This document shows positions 55,129 to 64,000 of a DNA stretch of 64,000 nt, piece by piece; the first letter of the stretch is position 1, and the number at the start of each line of letters is the position of its first letter. A model generated the notes under the pieces. That model ran no database searches. It worked only from the letters and a program-made list of their open reading frames with translations, and was not told the origin of the DNA. The stretch comes from Singulisphaera sp. GP187 (GTDB taxonomy: Bacteria; Planctomycetota; Planctomycetia; Gemmatales; Gemmataceae): NCBI GenBank assembly GCA_945861245.1, contig CAMAUE010000006.1, positions 1 through 64,000 of the forward strand. The letters are read 5' to 3'. Position numbers and translations under genes: made by a program.

Positions 55129-56073
55129 TTACCCATCATCGCGCAAATGCCGGCCGGTCAGCGTTACAAACACGTCCTCCAGGCTTGCATGGCGCGTCGT
55201 CAGGTTCAAGAGCGGACAGCCGCGCGATTCGAGGTACGCCAGCAACGCGGGTAATGTCTGATGGGCAGCGGTCACGCTGAGCGAGAACGCGTCGGCCTCA
55301 CGGCGGGCATGGACGACAGCGGGCAGCGTGCGCAATGTCTCCGCATCGAGCGTGTCGGCGCGTTCGATCTGAAACTCGATGAAGTGCTCGCCGCCGATCT
55401 TCGCGATCAACTCCGCCGGCCTGCCGAGGGCAATCATCTTGCCATGATCGACAACGCCGACGCGGTCGCACAGCTTCTCGGCTTCGTCCATGTAATGGGT
55501 GGTGATGAGCACGGTTCGGCCCTGTTTACGCAGATCACGAAGGATTTCCCAAAGCTGCCGCCGCGATTGCGGATCGAGGCCGGTCGTCGGTTCGTCGAGG
55601 AAAAGCAGTTCGGGATCGCCGACAAGGGCGGTGGCGATGGCGAGCCGTTGCTTCTGCCCGCCCGAAAGCTTGCCAACCCAGGCATGGCGTTTCTCATCCA
55701 GGCCGACCATGTTCAAGACGTGTTCGGGATCGAGTCCGCGATCGTAGAAGCTGCGAAAGAGCCGCAGCGTTTCAATGACGCTGAGTTTCTCGGCAAGCTT
55801 GGTCTCCTGCAGCGAGACGCCGATACGCTGGCGCAACGCACGGTCGTCGCCCGTACCCCAGGTTTGGCCGAGAACGGTGACATCGCCGGAGGTGGCGTCG
55901 AGCAACCCTTCGAGAATCTCAATGGTCGTGGTCTTGCCGGCGCCGTTGGGCCCGAGCAACCCAAAGCACTCGCCGGCGAGCACTTCGAGGTCCAACCCGT
56001 TGACGGCGTCCACGGGCAGCGGCTTGGCGCGGTAGGTTTTACGCAGGTTGCGACAGACAATGGCAGATGGCAT
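55129..56073 (-). CDS. ABC transporter ATP-binding protein
   Basis: The 314-residue protein has the complete nucleotide-binding domain: Walker A GPNGAGKTT (41-49), signature LSGGQKQR (from 136), Walker B LLFLDEPTTGLD (156-168) and the switch histidine in TTHYMDEAE. The subsequent 80-90 residues match the C-terminal extension of drug-exporter-type (CcmA/DrrA-like) ATPases. The permease is not adjacent. The only ABC-2 permease in the window lies 27 kb away. The substrate is unknown. Confidence 0.94.
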   Translation of the reverse strand: MPSAIVCRNLRKTYRAKPLPVDAVNGLDLEVLAGECFGLLGPNGAGKTTTIEILEGLLDATSGDVTVLGQTWGTGDDRALRQRIGVSLQETKLAEKLSVIETLRLFRSFYDRGLDPEHVLNMVGLDEKRHAWVGKLSGGQKQRLAIATALVGDPELLFLDEPTTGLDPQSRRQLWEILRDLRKQGRTVLITTHYMDEAEKLCDRVGVVDHGKMIALGRPAELIAKIGGEHFIEFQIERADTLDAETLRTLPAVVHARREADAFSLSVTAAHQTLPALLAYLESRGCPLLNLTTRHASLEDVFVTLTGRHLRDDG

Positions 56074-56121
56074 AGATGTTTCCAGTGGCTAGTGATGCGA
56101 ACCACAATGGCGTAACATGGA

Positions 56122-56556
56122 TCAATACAACTCGTACACATGCTCGCCGCCATGTACGGGGTTGCCGATCAATTTGTGGCTGCGCAGGTCAACCACGAAA
56201 TCGAGATGTTCGAGTGGTATTTGACCGATCAGAACGGGGACGGTATCGGGGACTTCTATCACATTCATTGTACAGGTGCGACCCTGGATCGTGAGCCGCA
56301 CCGCTTCGTACATGGATGCCTCCGCGAGGCCGATACTGCTCGTCACCCGCTTGGCGCCGGTTTTAGCCAGGCCAAGTTGCTGAATGATCCGCGTCGGAAT
56401 CGACAGCAGCGTGGCTCCCGTGTCAACGAGAGCATCCGTGATGGACACGCGGCGAACCTCATCGGCTTTGATCAGCGATCGCTTAACAGCCCAGAGATCC
56501 TCTATGTTCTCAATCGTCGCTTCCGTTAGCACTCTACCCATGTCGTTGGTCTCCAT
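56122..56556 (-). CDS. Retropepsin-like aspartic protease-fold protein
   Basis: I start at 56556, since GGAGG stands eight bases upstream. A longer frame would read through a palindromic repeat. The 144-residue protein has the retroviral-protease-like core: ALVDTGATLLSIPTRII with the catalytic-type DTG at 45-47, then QGRTCTMNVIEVPDTVPVLIGQIPLEHLDFVVDL, which has the second beta-hairpin (flap) and the hydrophobic-hydrophobic-G motif. Such single-lobe proteins must dimerise to be active. Bacterial relatives are poorly studied. It lies downstream of the mutase gene on the same strand. Confidence 0.8.
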   Translation of the reverse strand: METNDMGRVLTEATIENIEDLWAVKRSLIKADEVRRVSITDALVDTGATLLSIPTRIIQQLGLAKTGAKRVTSSIGLAEASMYEAVRLTIQGRTCTMNVIEVPDTVPVLIGQIPLEHLDFVVDLRSHKLIGNPVHGGEHVYELY

Positions 56557-56571
56557 TGCAAATCCCTCCAT

Positions 56572-56605
56572 CCCAAGGGTTGGGAGTACCTCACCCTTGG
56601 GCTTG
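56572..56605. repeat. Short palindromic repeat, family C, copy 5
   Basis: TCCCAAGGGTTGGGAGTACC and ACCTCACCCTTGGGCTTG carry the family-C arm. The other arm is missing or overlaps. It lies between the mutase stop and the retropepsin start. Confidence 0.85.
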
Positions 56606-56612
56606 TGTTTCG

Positions 56613-58271
<1,659 letters not shown>

Positions 58272-58376
58272 GTGCGGAAGTCCTCATGAGTGGGCGAGGA
58301 CTATTCTACCCGCGCCGGCGAGCTTTCGGCAGCTTTATTTCTTGACTGGGTATTCGGGCACGGGTATATTTACGCC

Positions 58377-58601
58377 ATGAACTCTGAAGCACTAAAAAAA
58401 CTGTTGGCGGTTCGGCCATTTGAACCACTCGAAGTTGAGCTTTCGAGTGGCCAGGTGTATTCGATCAAACATCCTGAAAACGTCATGGTGCTTAAAACCA
58501 CCCTCGTTCTGACTGAGCCGGAAAATGACATCGTGCTGTTTATTTCGCTGATACACGTCGTCGCGATTCGCAAGCGGATGCGTACGCAGGCGGCGGTGTG
58601 A
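58377..58601 (+). CDS. Small hypothetical protein
   Basis: I start at 58377 (MNSEALKKLLAVRPFEPLEVELSSGQVYSIKHPENVMVL), giving 74 residues. An upstream extension of 29 residues is not supported. The product is a compact alpha-beta protein with two beta strands after the first helix. The same kind of protein (a short helix, then RPFEP-x-x-x-x-L-S-x-G-x-x-Y) occurs in many planctomycete genomes, without known function. It is convergent with the HEAT gene, whose stop is 11 bases away. Confidence 0.7.
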   Translation: MNSEALKKLLAVRPFEPLEVELSSGQVYSIKHPENVMVLKTTLVLTEPENDIVLFISLIHVVAIRKRMRTQAAV

Positions 58602-58611
58602 GAGCGCATTT

Positions 58612-59505
58612 TCACTTGTTGTCTCGGCGTAGATGCGGACCGTGCTCCGGTACGATCGCCCGGAGCGCTGCCGCGACAGCTTCTCGCACCTTCTTATCGC
58701 TGTCGTTCAAGCGTCGCTCCAGAGCGGGAATGGCTTCCTTCCCATCCGGACCGATGCCTGCCAACGCATTGACCGCAGCGCGGCGCACGTCGGCATGCGT
58801 ATCGTTCAGCCCCTCGAGAAGAATCGGCAGGCCTTTCTTGCCGAAATGGCGCATCGCTTGCATCACGGGAGAGCGAACGCGCTCGTCCGGGTCCGTGGCA
58901 TACGCGACAAAGGTTGGATAAAGCTCGGGCGCCTCTGCGGACATGCCACTCAAAAGTTGCATGGCATCGACACGATACACATATTGACGGTCTGCCAATT
59001 GTCGTAGCAGCACGGGGAACACCTGTTTATCCTTGTCAAGCAGCCAGAGCGCCCGTGCTGCATTGGTTCGATTCTCCTCATCGTCGTTGTGCAGTCGCCT
59101 GCGCATCAGGGGCAACGCCGAGGCATGGCGCAATTTGTCCGTGTTGCAGATCGCATGGAAGGCCGCCGCACGAACGGCAGGATCCGTGTCCTCCGCCAGT
59201 TCCAACAGCAGCGGCACCATTTCCGCGTCATCGAAGAGTTCTGTCCACCCCATGCCTTGGTGCTTGATACCCAACCAGTGCCGCACCTTGGCGGATAGTG
59301 TTTGGTCGATCACCTCGTCGTGGAACTGGATGTGGACGAAATGCCGCACCGCGTCCTCCCACACGCACCACGGTTTGCCGCGGATGGTCGGCCCGAAGAG
59401 CGATTGCCGCGGGTAGGGGTGCAGCATCGCCAGACCGAAGAGTAGCGCGAGGATGTTGACGAGGATGAGCAGGGGGCGCGGCAGGAAGCGGGAAAACGAA
59501 ATCAT
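58612..59505 (-). CDS. Membrane-anchored HEAT-repeat protein (paralogue 1)
   Basis: I start at 59505, four bases after the stop of the upstream gene, giving 297 residues with one N-terminal transmembrane helix (MISFSRFLPRPLLILVNILALLFGLAML). The conserved block RQSLFGPTIRGKPWCVWE follows, then HEAT-like repeats from about residue 95 to 290 with helix pairs ending in A-IGPDGKEAIPALE. The tail is outside the membrane. The same block and repeats occur in the upstream paralogue, so both probably bind a shared partner. I do not recognise the block as a named domain. Confidence 0.82.
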   Translation of the reverse strand: MISFSRFLPRPLLILVNILALLFGLAMLHPYPRQSLFGPTIRGKPWCVWEDAVRHFVHIQFHDEVIDQTLSAKVRHWLGIKHQGMGWTELFDDAEMVPLLLELAEDTDPAVRAAAFHAICNTDKLRHASALPLMRRRLHNDDEENRTNAARALWLLDKDKQVFPVLLRQLADRQYVYRVDAMQLLSGMSAEAPELYPTFVAYATDPDERVRSPVMQAMRHFGKKGLPILLEGLNDTHADVRRAAVNALAGIGPDGKEAIPALERRLNDSDKKVREAVAAALRAIVPEHGPHLRRDNK

Positions 59506-59509
59506 GGTA

Positions 59510-60388
59510 TCAGTCCACCCAGGTCGCCGGTTTCGCGAATCGTTTCGGGTCCATGAAGTACAACGCATGACTGGCACTGCGGCGAACCACGGCATCGGGA
59601 TCATCCTTTAAGGCCAACAGCTCTGGATATAGCTCCGCGCCGTCTTGCCGCAACTCCGATGCAGCGTAGATTGCGCTCAGTTTCACGGAACGCTCTGCAT
59701 CATGCAACGCCTTGCGAAGGATCGGAATACTACGCTTGCCGAAATGCCGCATCGACTGTAGGGCTAGGTCGCGAACAATTATATCGGCAGCCGTACACAA
59801 CGGTGCGAGGTGCTCGAACAGGCTTGGTTCGCTGGCGGCCATCTCTTGCAGCAGCCAAACCGCTTCGGTTTGGACATGGAATTCGGCATGATCTTTGAGT
59901 GGCAGAATCACGGCGATCGTCGCGCGATCCTTGGATAGGCACCAAAGCGCGCTGGCTGCCGCGAGTCGGCACTTCGCATCGCTGTCATCCAGATGCCGCT
60001 GAAAAATCGGCATGATCGCCGCTGCTTCCTCCTTCGTCCGGATTTCCAGGCGGCGCAACGAAAATTGCCGAACCTTTGCATCGCTATCGTCGGCCAACTG
60101 CATATAAACCGGCAGGACAGCCCGTGCGTCGAGATTCAGCCCGGCGGATCGACGACGACGCATTCCGACCGACTCCAGCATGCGCGTCAACCACGTTCGT
60201 TGATTGGTTCCGTCGGCGAGCGCGCAATTTTTTTGCTCCCACACGCACCACGGTATCCCGTCAATCTGCGGGCCGAAAATGGATTGTCGCACAAACGGGT
60301 CGAGCAATGTCAGAAGCGCAAGGAGCACAACAGTGCAAAGACCGGCGTATACAAATTTGCGCGACAGAAAACGGCGGAAGTTAAGCAT
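59510..60388 (-). CDS. Membrane-anchored HEAT-repeat protein (paralogue 2)
   Basis: The ATG at 60388 opens an N-terminal helix (LNFRRFLSRKFVYAGLCTVVLLALLTLL). The 292-residue protein then has RQSIFGPQIDGIPWCVWE, the same conserved block as its downstream neighbour, followed by HEAT-like repeats (about 85-280) such as VIVRDLALQSMRHFGKRSIPILRKAL. The two genes are four bases apart and translated in series, which fits a two-protein complex. Neither protein resembles an enzyme. The C-terminal few residues are encoded by the junction with paralogue 1. Confidence 0.82.
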   Translation of the reverse strand: MLNFRRFLSRKFVYAGLCTVVLLALLTLLDPFVRQSIFGPQIDGIPWCVWEQKNCALADGTNQRTWLTRMLESVGMRRRRSAGLNLDARAVLPVYMQLADDSDAKVRQFSLRRLEIRTKEEAAAIMPIFQRHLDDSDAKCRLAAASALWCLSKDRATIAVILPLKDHAEFHVQTEAVWLLQEMAASEPSLFEHLAPLCTAADIIVRDLALQSMRHFGKRSIPILRKALHDAERSVKLSAIYAASELRQDGAELYPELLALKDDPDAVVRRSASHALYFMDPKRFAKPATWVD

Positions 60389-60404
60389 GGAGCGGCTCCG
60401 AGAT

Positions 60405-61027
60405 TCATTCAACTGGATCGAACTCCACGCGGTCGTACACGTCTGCCAATTTCAGCGTGCAGGCAATCGATGCGATTGTCACGCTGGCGTCCAGGCCTTG
60501 GTGCAGGCGGTAGGTCCAGTCGTTGTCGGGTTTGCGTTGGAGATGCTCGATCTGCGGACGGTCCTGCGAGATAAGCACGTAGTCGGTCAGCGTCGGATTG
60601 CAGGTTTGCAGGCGGGTGAATTTTTCGCCGCGATCGAAGGCTTCGGTGGACGGCGACAGGACTTCAAAGATGGCTTTGGGTTTAGGATGATGTCTCGGTA
60701 AGCGTCGTGATGCTCAAGTTCGCCGCAAATGACGACGATGTCAGGGTAGAAGAACAGGCCCTTTGAACCATGCCCGGTCAGCGGCGCAAGGGCGCTGCGT
60801 ATCTTAGAATCCTTGGTGCTCGCTCGGCAGGAAGTGCCCTTCAACTGCGGTACCAGTCCACCCAAGAGATTGACAGAGATGTCCCCATGAGCATCGCTTT
60901 CGCCCGCCATCACGAGAATATCGCCATCAAGAAAAGTGTGGCGTTCCAATGCCGGACGCTCCATGGCGAGGTATTGATCCACGGTCTTTAATGTACGAGG
61001 CGTCAGTGCTGGAGCTGGAATGGCCAT
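60405..61027 (-). pseudogene. Uma2-family (DUF820) gene with a one-base deletion
   Basis: The start (MAIPAPALTPRTLKTVDQYLAMERPALERHTFLDGDILVMAGES) and the core [15 protein letters not shown] are typical of Uma2 proteins. After DIILNPK the frame shifts. The following frame reads [19 protein letters not shown], which is the conserved strand carrying the active-site glutamate, and continues [18 protein letters not shown] to a TGA at 60405-60407. One C missing from the CCC at about 60678-60680 explains the change. The damage hits the active-site region, so the gene is probably dead. Confidence 0.85.
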
Positions 61028-61114
61028 TGCGTAAACTCATCATTTGGTTGCATTGCATTACATCGTTAGGATACTGGCCTCATTTTATCACGCCTCAGAT
61101 TTGGATGCCAGCGC

Positions 61115-61148
61115 AAAAAAAACGAGCGTAGCCGGAGCCGCGCTCGTT
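61115..61148 (-). terminator. Rho-independent terminator of the PDZ/PPC protein gene
   Basis: On the minus strand AACGAGCG pairs with CGCTCGTT around a 12-base loop, and the stem is followed by six to eight T. It lies 25 bases after the stop at 61174. Confidence 0.88.
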
Positions 61149-61173
61149 ACGTGATGATCGGGATGTTCGCCGC

Positions 61174-62565
61174 TTACTTCTTCTCCACCACCTGCCGTCG
61201 CACGCTCAGCGAGTAGTTCCCGATCGCGCCTGGCTGGAAGGACGTGATGACAATGCGATATGTACCGTCGGTCGCCGGGCGGAATTCGAGGCGAGCGTTG
61301 AGTTCCCCGCCGCTGTCGTCGTCCTCGGCAAGCTGCTTGCCAGCGGCATCTTCGACAATAATGAAGGTGTCGAACTGAATGCTCTTGAGTTCGATGATGT
61401 AGGTCGCATTGGCAGTCAGTTTGACCTCCTCGATGCGCATGTAGCGTTTCGGGGCCATCATCGGGCGTTGCTTGTCGAACTTGTCCTTGTTGGTGAGCGT
61501 GCCATCCTTTTTGAGAATGACATCCTCGCGAACGCTGCCGAGTTCGACCTTCTTGGCGAACTTGCCCGACTTGAGATCGCGGAGCAGTGCTGTGACGTGC
61601 TCGGAGGGGATGGCATACGATTCGGTGCGGCCAGCGCGTGAGATGTTGATGCCCAGCGCCTTGCCATCGAGATCGACGAGCGGTCCGCCGCAGTCTTTCG
61701 GGCGGATGACGGTGTCGTGCTGGAGGATCGCCGGGAAGCCGCCGCGACGGATGCTCAATTCGCTGCCCATACGTTCCTGCGGATTGCCGAACAGGTCCTT
61801 GGGAGCGGGGTCGAGGGTCACCTCGGCCTCGACGTCCATATCGTCGCGGCGAATCTTCAACAGGACTTTGTCCTTAGCCTTGAAGCGCTGGATGGTGCCG
61901 ATGAGATCTTCGTGGCTGACGATTTTTTTGCCCCCGGCCTCGTAGACAATGTCATTGACCTTGACGCCGGCGCGCTCGGCGGGGCTTTTGGGTCGCACCT
62001 GCGTAATCTTGGCACCGCCCATTCCTGTTTCGAGACCGACGCCGAGGTAGCCGGAGTTCGGCCCCGGGCTGGTCTTGGGCGGTTGATCACCGGGCTGGAA
62101 TCGCCGCGTGCCCACGCCGACGATGCCGATGGCGATGGGCTCATCGGCGACGCCGACCGACGCGACCCATCGACCAGCGTTGGTCTCCTTGCTGTCGCGC
62201 CACGTGATCGCTTTGAGGTCCTTGGCTTCAATCTTAATCAGCACGAGATCGTACTCGTCATTCCTGTCAGTTATCTTGGCTTCGACGACATCGCCGTTGT
62301 TCAGGCGAACGGTGACGCTGCCAGGCAGCACGCTTGCCTTGGACAGAATCCAGCCGTTCGACTCGACGACGATGCCGAATGCGGCGTCTTTTTCGTCATT
62401 GAGAACGCGAACGGTGGCTTGCCGAGCCGTTTTGATGACGTCGCGAAACGCTTGCAAGGTTTTCGGGTGATTGCGAAGCGATTCGTTGTTGAATGGTTGC
62501 CCGAGCGCTGGCGCGGCGAATGCCACGATCAGGGCGAGTACAAAGATGCGACGTAGGTATGTCAT
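61174..62565 (-). CDS. Trypsin-fold/PDZ/PPC secreted protein, probably catalytically dead
   Basis: The 463-residue protein has a signal peptide (about 1-22, ending ALG). An S1-protease-like fold with VRVLNDEKDAAFGIVVESNGWILSKASVL is present, but the catalytic histidine is not visible, and the place of the serine in GDSGGP reads KDCGGP, which has cysteine instead. A PDZ domain (about 170-260; PKSPAERAGVKVNDIVYEAGG) lies between the protease strands. A PPC domain closes the protein (about 375-455; FRPATDGTYRIVITSF). It therefore looks like a binding protein of protease descent. A GGAGACCCC leader precedes the ATG, and a terminator follows. Confidence 0.85.
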   Translation of the reverse strand: MTYLRRIFVLALIVAFAAPALGQPFNNESLRNHPKTLQAFRDVIKTARQATVRVLNDEKDAAFGIVVESNGWILSKASVLPGSVTVRLNNGDVVEAKITDRNDEYDLVLIKIEAKDLKAITWRDSKETNAGRWVASVGVADEPIAIGIVGVGTRRFQPGDQPPKTSPGPNSGYLGVGLETGMGGAKITQVRPKSPAERAGVKVNDIVYEAGGKKIVSHEDLIGTIQRFKAKDKVLLKIRRDDMDVEAEVTLDPAPKDLFGNPQERMGSELSIRRGGFPAILQHDTVIRPKDCGGPLVDLDGKALGINISRAGRTESYAIPSEHVTALLRDLKSGKFAKKVELGSVREDVILKKDGTLTNKDKFDKQRPMMAPKRYMRIEEVKLTANATYIIELKSIQFDTFIIVEDAAGKQLAEDDDSGGELNARLEFRPATDGTYRIVITSFQPGAIGNYSLSVRRQVVEKK

Positions 62566-62592
62566 GGTGGGGGTCTCCAGGTAGATCGCTAT

Positions 62593-62655
62593 TGTTTAGC
62601 CGCGACGCGCTAGCGGATCGCGGCGCCGCACACTCGCCAAAGGCGAGCGGCTAAA
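62593..62655. repeat. Diverged palindromic repeat, family A, copy 6
   Basis: TGTTTAGCCGCGACGCGCTA and CACTCGCCAAAGGCGAGCGG followed by CTAAA are the arms. The centre differs from other copies. It lies between the two trypsin-fold genes. Confidence 0.8.
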
Positions 62656-62663
62656 TGAACGAC

Positions 62664-64000
62664 TTATGTTTTCTTTTCGAGCTTTTTGGCATCTTTCTTG
62701 GGGTTGGCCGCTTTGCTTTCAGCCTCGCGGATCGTCAGGCGATAGGTGCCGATTTGGCCTGGATCGCAAGTGGTGACGACGATGCGGTAGATGCCATCGG
62801 CGTCAGCGGCGAAGACGATGCGCGAGTTGAGGTTGCCCGCGCCGTCGTCGTCCTCGGCGATTTTGCCTTTTTCATCATGTTCCAGGCGCATATAGGCATC
62901 AAATTCTTCGCTGGAAAGGTCAAGCGTGTAGGTTTTGCCTTTCTCCATTTTGAATTCGTGGACATGCCGCCAGCATTTTTCGCGTTCGATGTCGAACGGG
63001 TCGGTCTTCTTGATTGTGCCGTCGATGGTTTTGGCGATCTTGCCGCCGGCGCTTTTGACTTTCTCAATGCTCGGATCGTCCTTGCTGAAGAGGCCCAGCG
63101 ATTGGCCGTCCTTGTCCGTCAAGGCGACCAAGGCGAGCAAGTCTTTCGGCAGATCGATGCTGAGCTTGCGCGATTTTTCTTTGGCCAAGGCAAAGCGGAC
63201 GACGCCTTCCATGTTGCTCTTGAGCGTTTGCGAGCCTTTCTCCCAGTGGATGACGATTTCCTTATTTGGTTGAGGCAAGCCTTTGACATCGACGATCAAC
63301 GCATTGATGTGAGGCGTGATTTTCACCTGCGAGAGTTTCTCCAGAAGCGCGGTCACGGCGGGGACCGGGATGCGCACCGCCTTGAGCACGTCGGCCTTGC
63401 CGGAGACCAGTGCATCAACGAAGTCGGCGTCGAAGACCTTGAGCGTGAACGCGCCGGTCTGGTTTGCCTCAAAGGAGGTGGCGATGATCTTATAGTCGCC
63501 GTCCTGCATCGCCTTGTAAACGATGCGGGCGTTCGGGAAACCGCCGCCGTCGTCGTCCATCGCCAGCTTCTTGCCGGTGGGGTTTTCGAGACGCAAGAAG
63601 GTATCGAGTTTTTTGCCTGACTTGTCGCTGCTGATGAGGTCGATGGTATAAGTATGCCCGGCCTTCATTTTGAAGGTATATTGCTTGGCGTAGGAACTCG
63701 CCTGCATGGTATCCATGGGATCCTGGATCGTGAGCGTGTCCTTCTTTTCGAGGACGAGTTTCCCACCGGCGGACTTTACGGTTTCGGTCTGACCGATGCC
63801 CGAGCCCCAGCTTTCGCCCGCGGCCAATTTGTCCCAGGTTTCGCGGAAGGTGTTGACGGGCACATGCACGTTCTCGGTGATCGCCGCGCCGCCGATTCGG
63901 CTATGGATGCCGACGACCCGGCCTTGCATGTCGAAGAGCGGTCCGCCGGAATCGCCGCCGACGAGCACGCAATCGGTGCGGATCAGGAACGCATTGGCGA
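62664..64000 (-). CDS. Trypsin-like protease with two PPC domains (partial, 5' end outside)
   Basis: The frame is open to the window end. The visible part begins ANAFLIRTDCVLVGGDSGGPLFD, with the complete GDSGGP motif of S1 serine proteases, so this member keeps the nucleophile. GRVVGIHSRIG follows. Two PPC domains come next: one about residues 85-190 of the visible part (DTFLRLENPTGKKLAMDDDGGG ... GDYKIIATSF) and one near the end (DAYMRLEHDEKGKIAEDDDGAG ... GIYRIVVTT), with about 110 residues of beta-rich linker between. The N-terminal protease part is cut off. It lies upstream of the 61174 gene on the same strand, with a palindromic repeat in the gap. Confidence 0.85.
   Translation of the reverse strand, partial: ANAFLIRTDCVLVGGDSGGPLFDMQGRVVGIHSRIGGAAITENVHVPVNTFRETWDKLAAGESWGSGIGQTETVKSAGGKLVLEKKDTLTIQDPMDTMQASSYAKQYTFKMKAGHTYTIDLISSDKSGKKLDTFLRLENPTGKKLAMDDDGGGFPNARIVYKAMQDGDYKIIATSFEANQTGAFTLKVFDADFVDALVSGKADVLKAVRIPVPAVTALLEKLSQVKITPHINALIVDVKGLPQPNKEIVIHWEKGSQTLKSNMEGVVRFALAKEKSRKLSIDLPKDLLALVALTDKDGQSLGLFSKDDPSIEKVKSAGGKIAKTIDGTIKKTDPFDIEREKCWRHVHEFKMEKGKTYTLDLSSEEFDAYMRLEHDEKGKIAEDDDGAGNLNSRIVFAADADGIYRIVVTTCDPGQIGTYRLTIREAESKAANPKKDAKKLEKKT

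Noticed and set aside
58377-58601. Toxin-antitoxin partner of the HEAT genes
   Set aside because: The small protein is convergent with the HEAT operon and has no antitoxin motif.

Overview
The window reads as chromosomal DNA of a planctomycete, most likely a Gemmata-like member of the Gemmatales. The evidence is its set of lineage-typical families: two DUF1501 proteins with Tat-like leaders, a DUF1549/DUF1553 CxxCH protein, a 1069-residue PVC-type propeller/HEAT/haem-binding protein, a Ser/Thr kinase fused to WD40 repeats, several Uma2 (DUF820) genes, HEAT and TPR proteins and PPC-domain proteases. Genes lie on both strands in short operons. I see no rRNA, tRNA, CRISPR array, prophage or complete insertion sequence.

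Layout. 1-3013: end of a lactonase-like gene, a small membrane protein, an AAA ATPase and a TPR lipoprotein. 3097-9211 (minus strand): RluA-type pseudouridine synthase, secreted esterase, mnmG and two Uma2 genes, the first one broken. 9306-12435: phosphohexomutase and two unknown genes. 12780-17430: PVC-type haem-binding protein, small CxxC protein, kinase. 17569-22134: gap, pgk and accD on the minus strand, with mdh divergent on the plus strand. 22391-30173: HNH protein, a 1060-residue secreted protein that resembles a glycosidase, an ABC permease and a DUF1549/1553 protein. 30252-39308: TPR protein, two paralogous propeller lipoproteins, WD40 kinase, DUF1501 protein. 39374-48432: holA, prenyltransferase-like secreted protein, HEAT protein, groES with a response regulator, PAP2 protein, nadC-birA. 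48500-56556: antitoxin-like remnant, DUF4185-like protein, amidase and argC in divergent array, a decayed IS200-like transposase, second DUF1501 protein, ABC ATPase, retropepsin-like protein. 56613-64000: methylmalonyl-CoA mutase-type large subunit, two paralogous membrane HEAT proteins, a frameshifted Uma2 gene and two trypsin-fold/PPC proteins.

The housekeeping content is lower glycolysis (gap, pgk), malate oxidation (mdh), fatty acid initiation (accD, with birA as the likely biotin ligase), NAD synthesis (nadC), arginine synthesis (argC), DNA replication (holA), tRNA and rRNA modification (mnmG, RluA family) and chaperonin (groES). The rest is mostly envelope and secreted proteins of the planctomycete type.

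The strongest unexpected signal is a dense set of palindromic repeats, in about ten sequence families. Most are intergenic. One copy sits inside a Uma2 gene, flanked by a 4-bp target duplication, and has broken it. Another sits in frame inside mnmG and adds about 28 residues. Others supply stop codons, form a terminator-like hairpin behind groES, or make up the whole divergent promoter region between the amidase gene and argC. This looks like a population of small non-autonomous elements that move or have moved in this genome.
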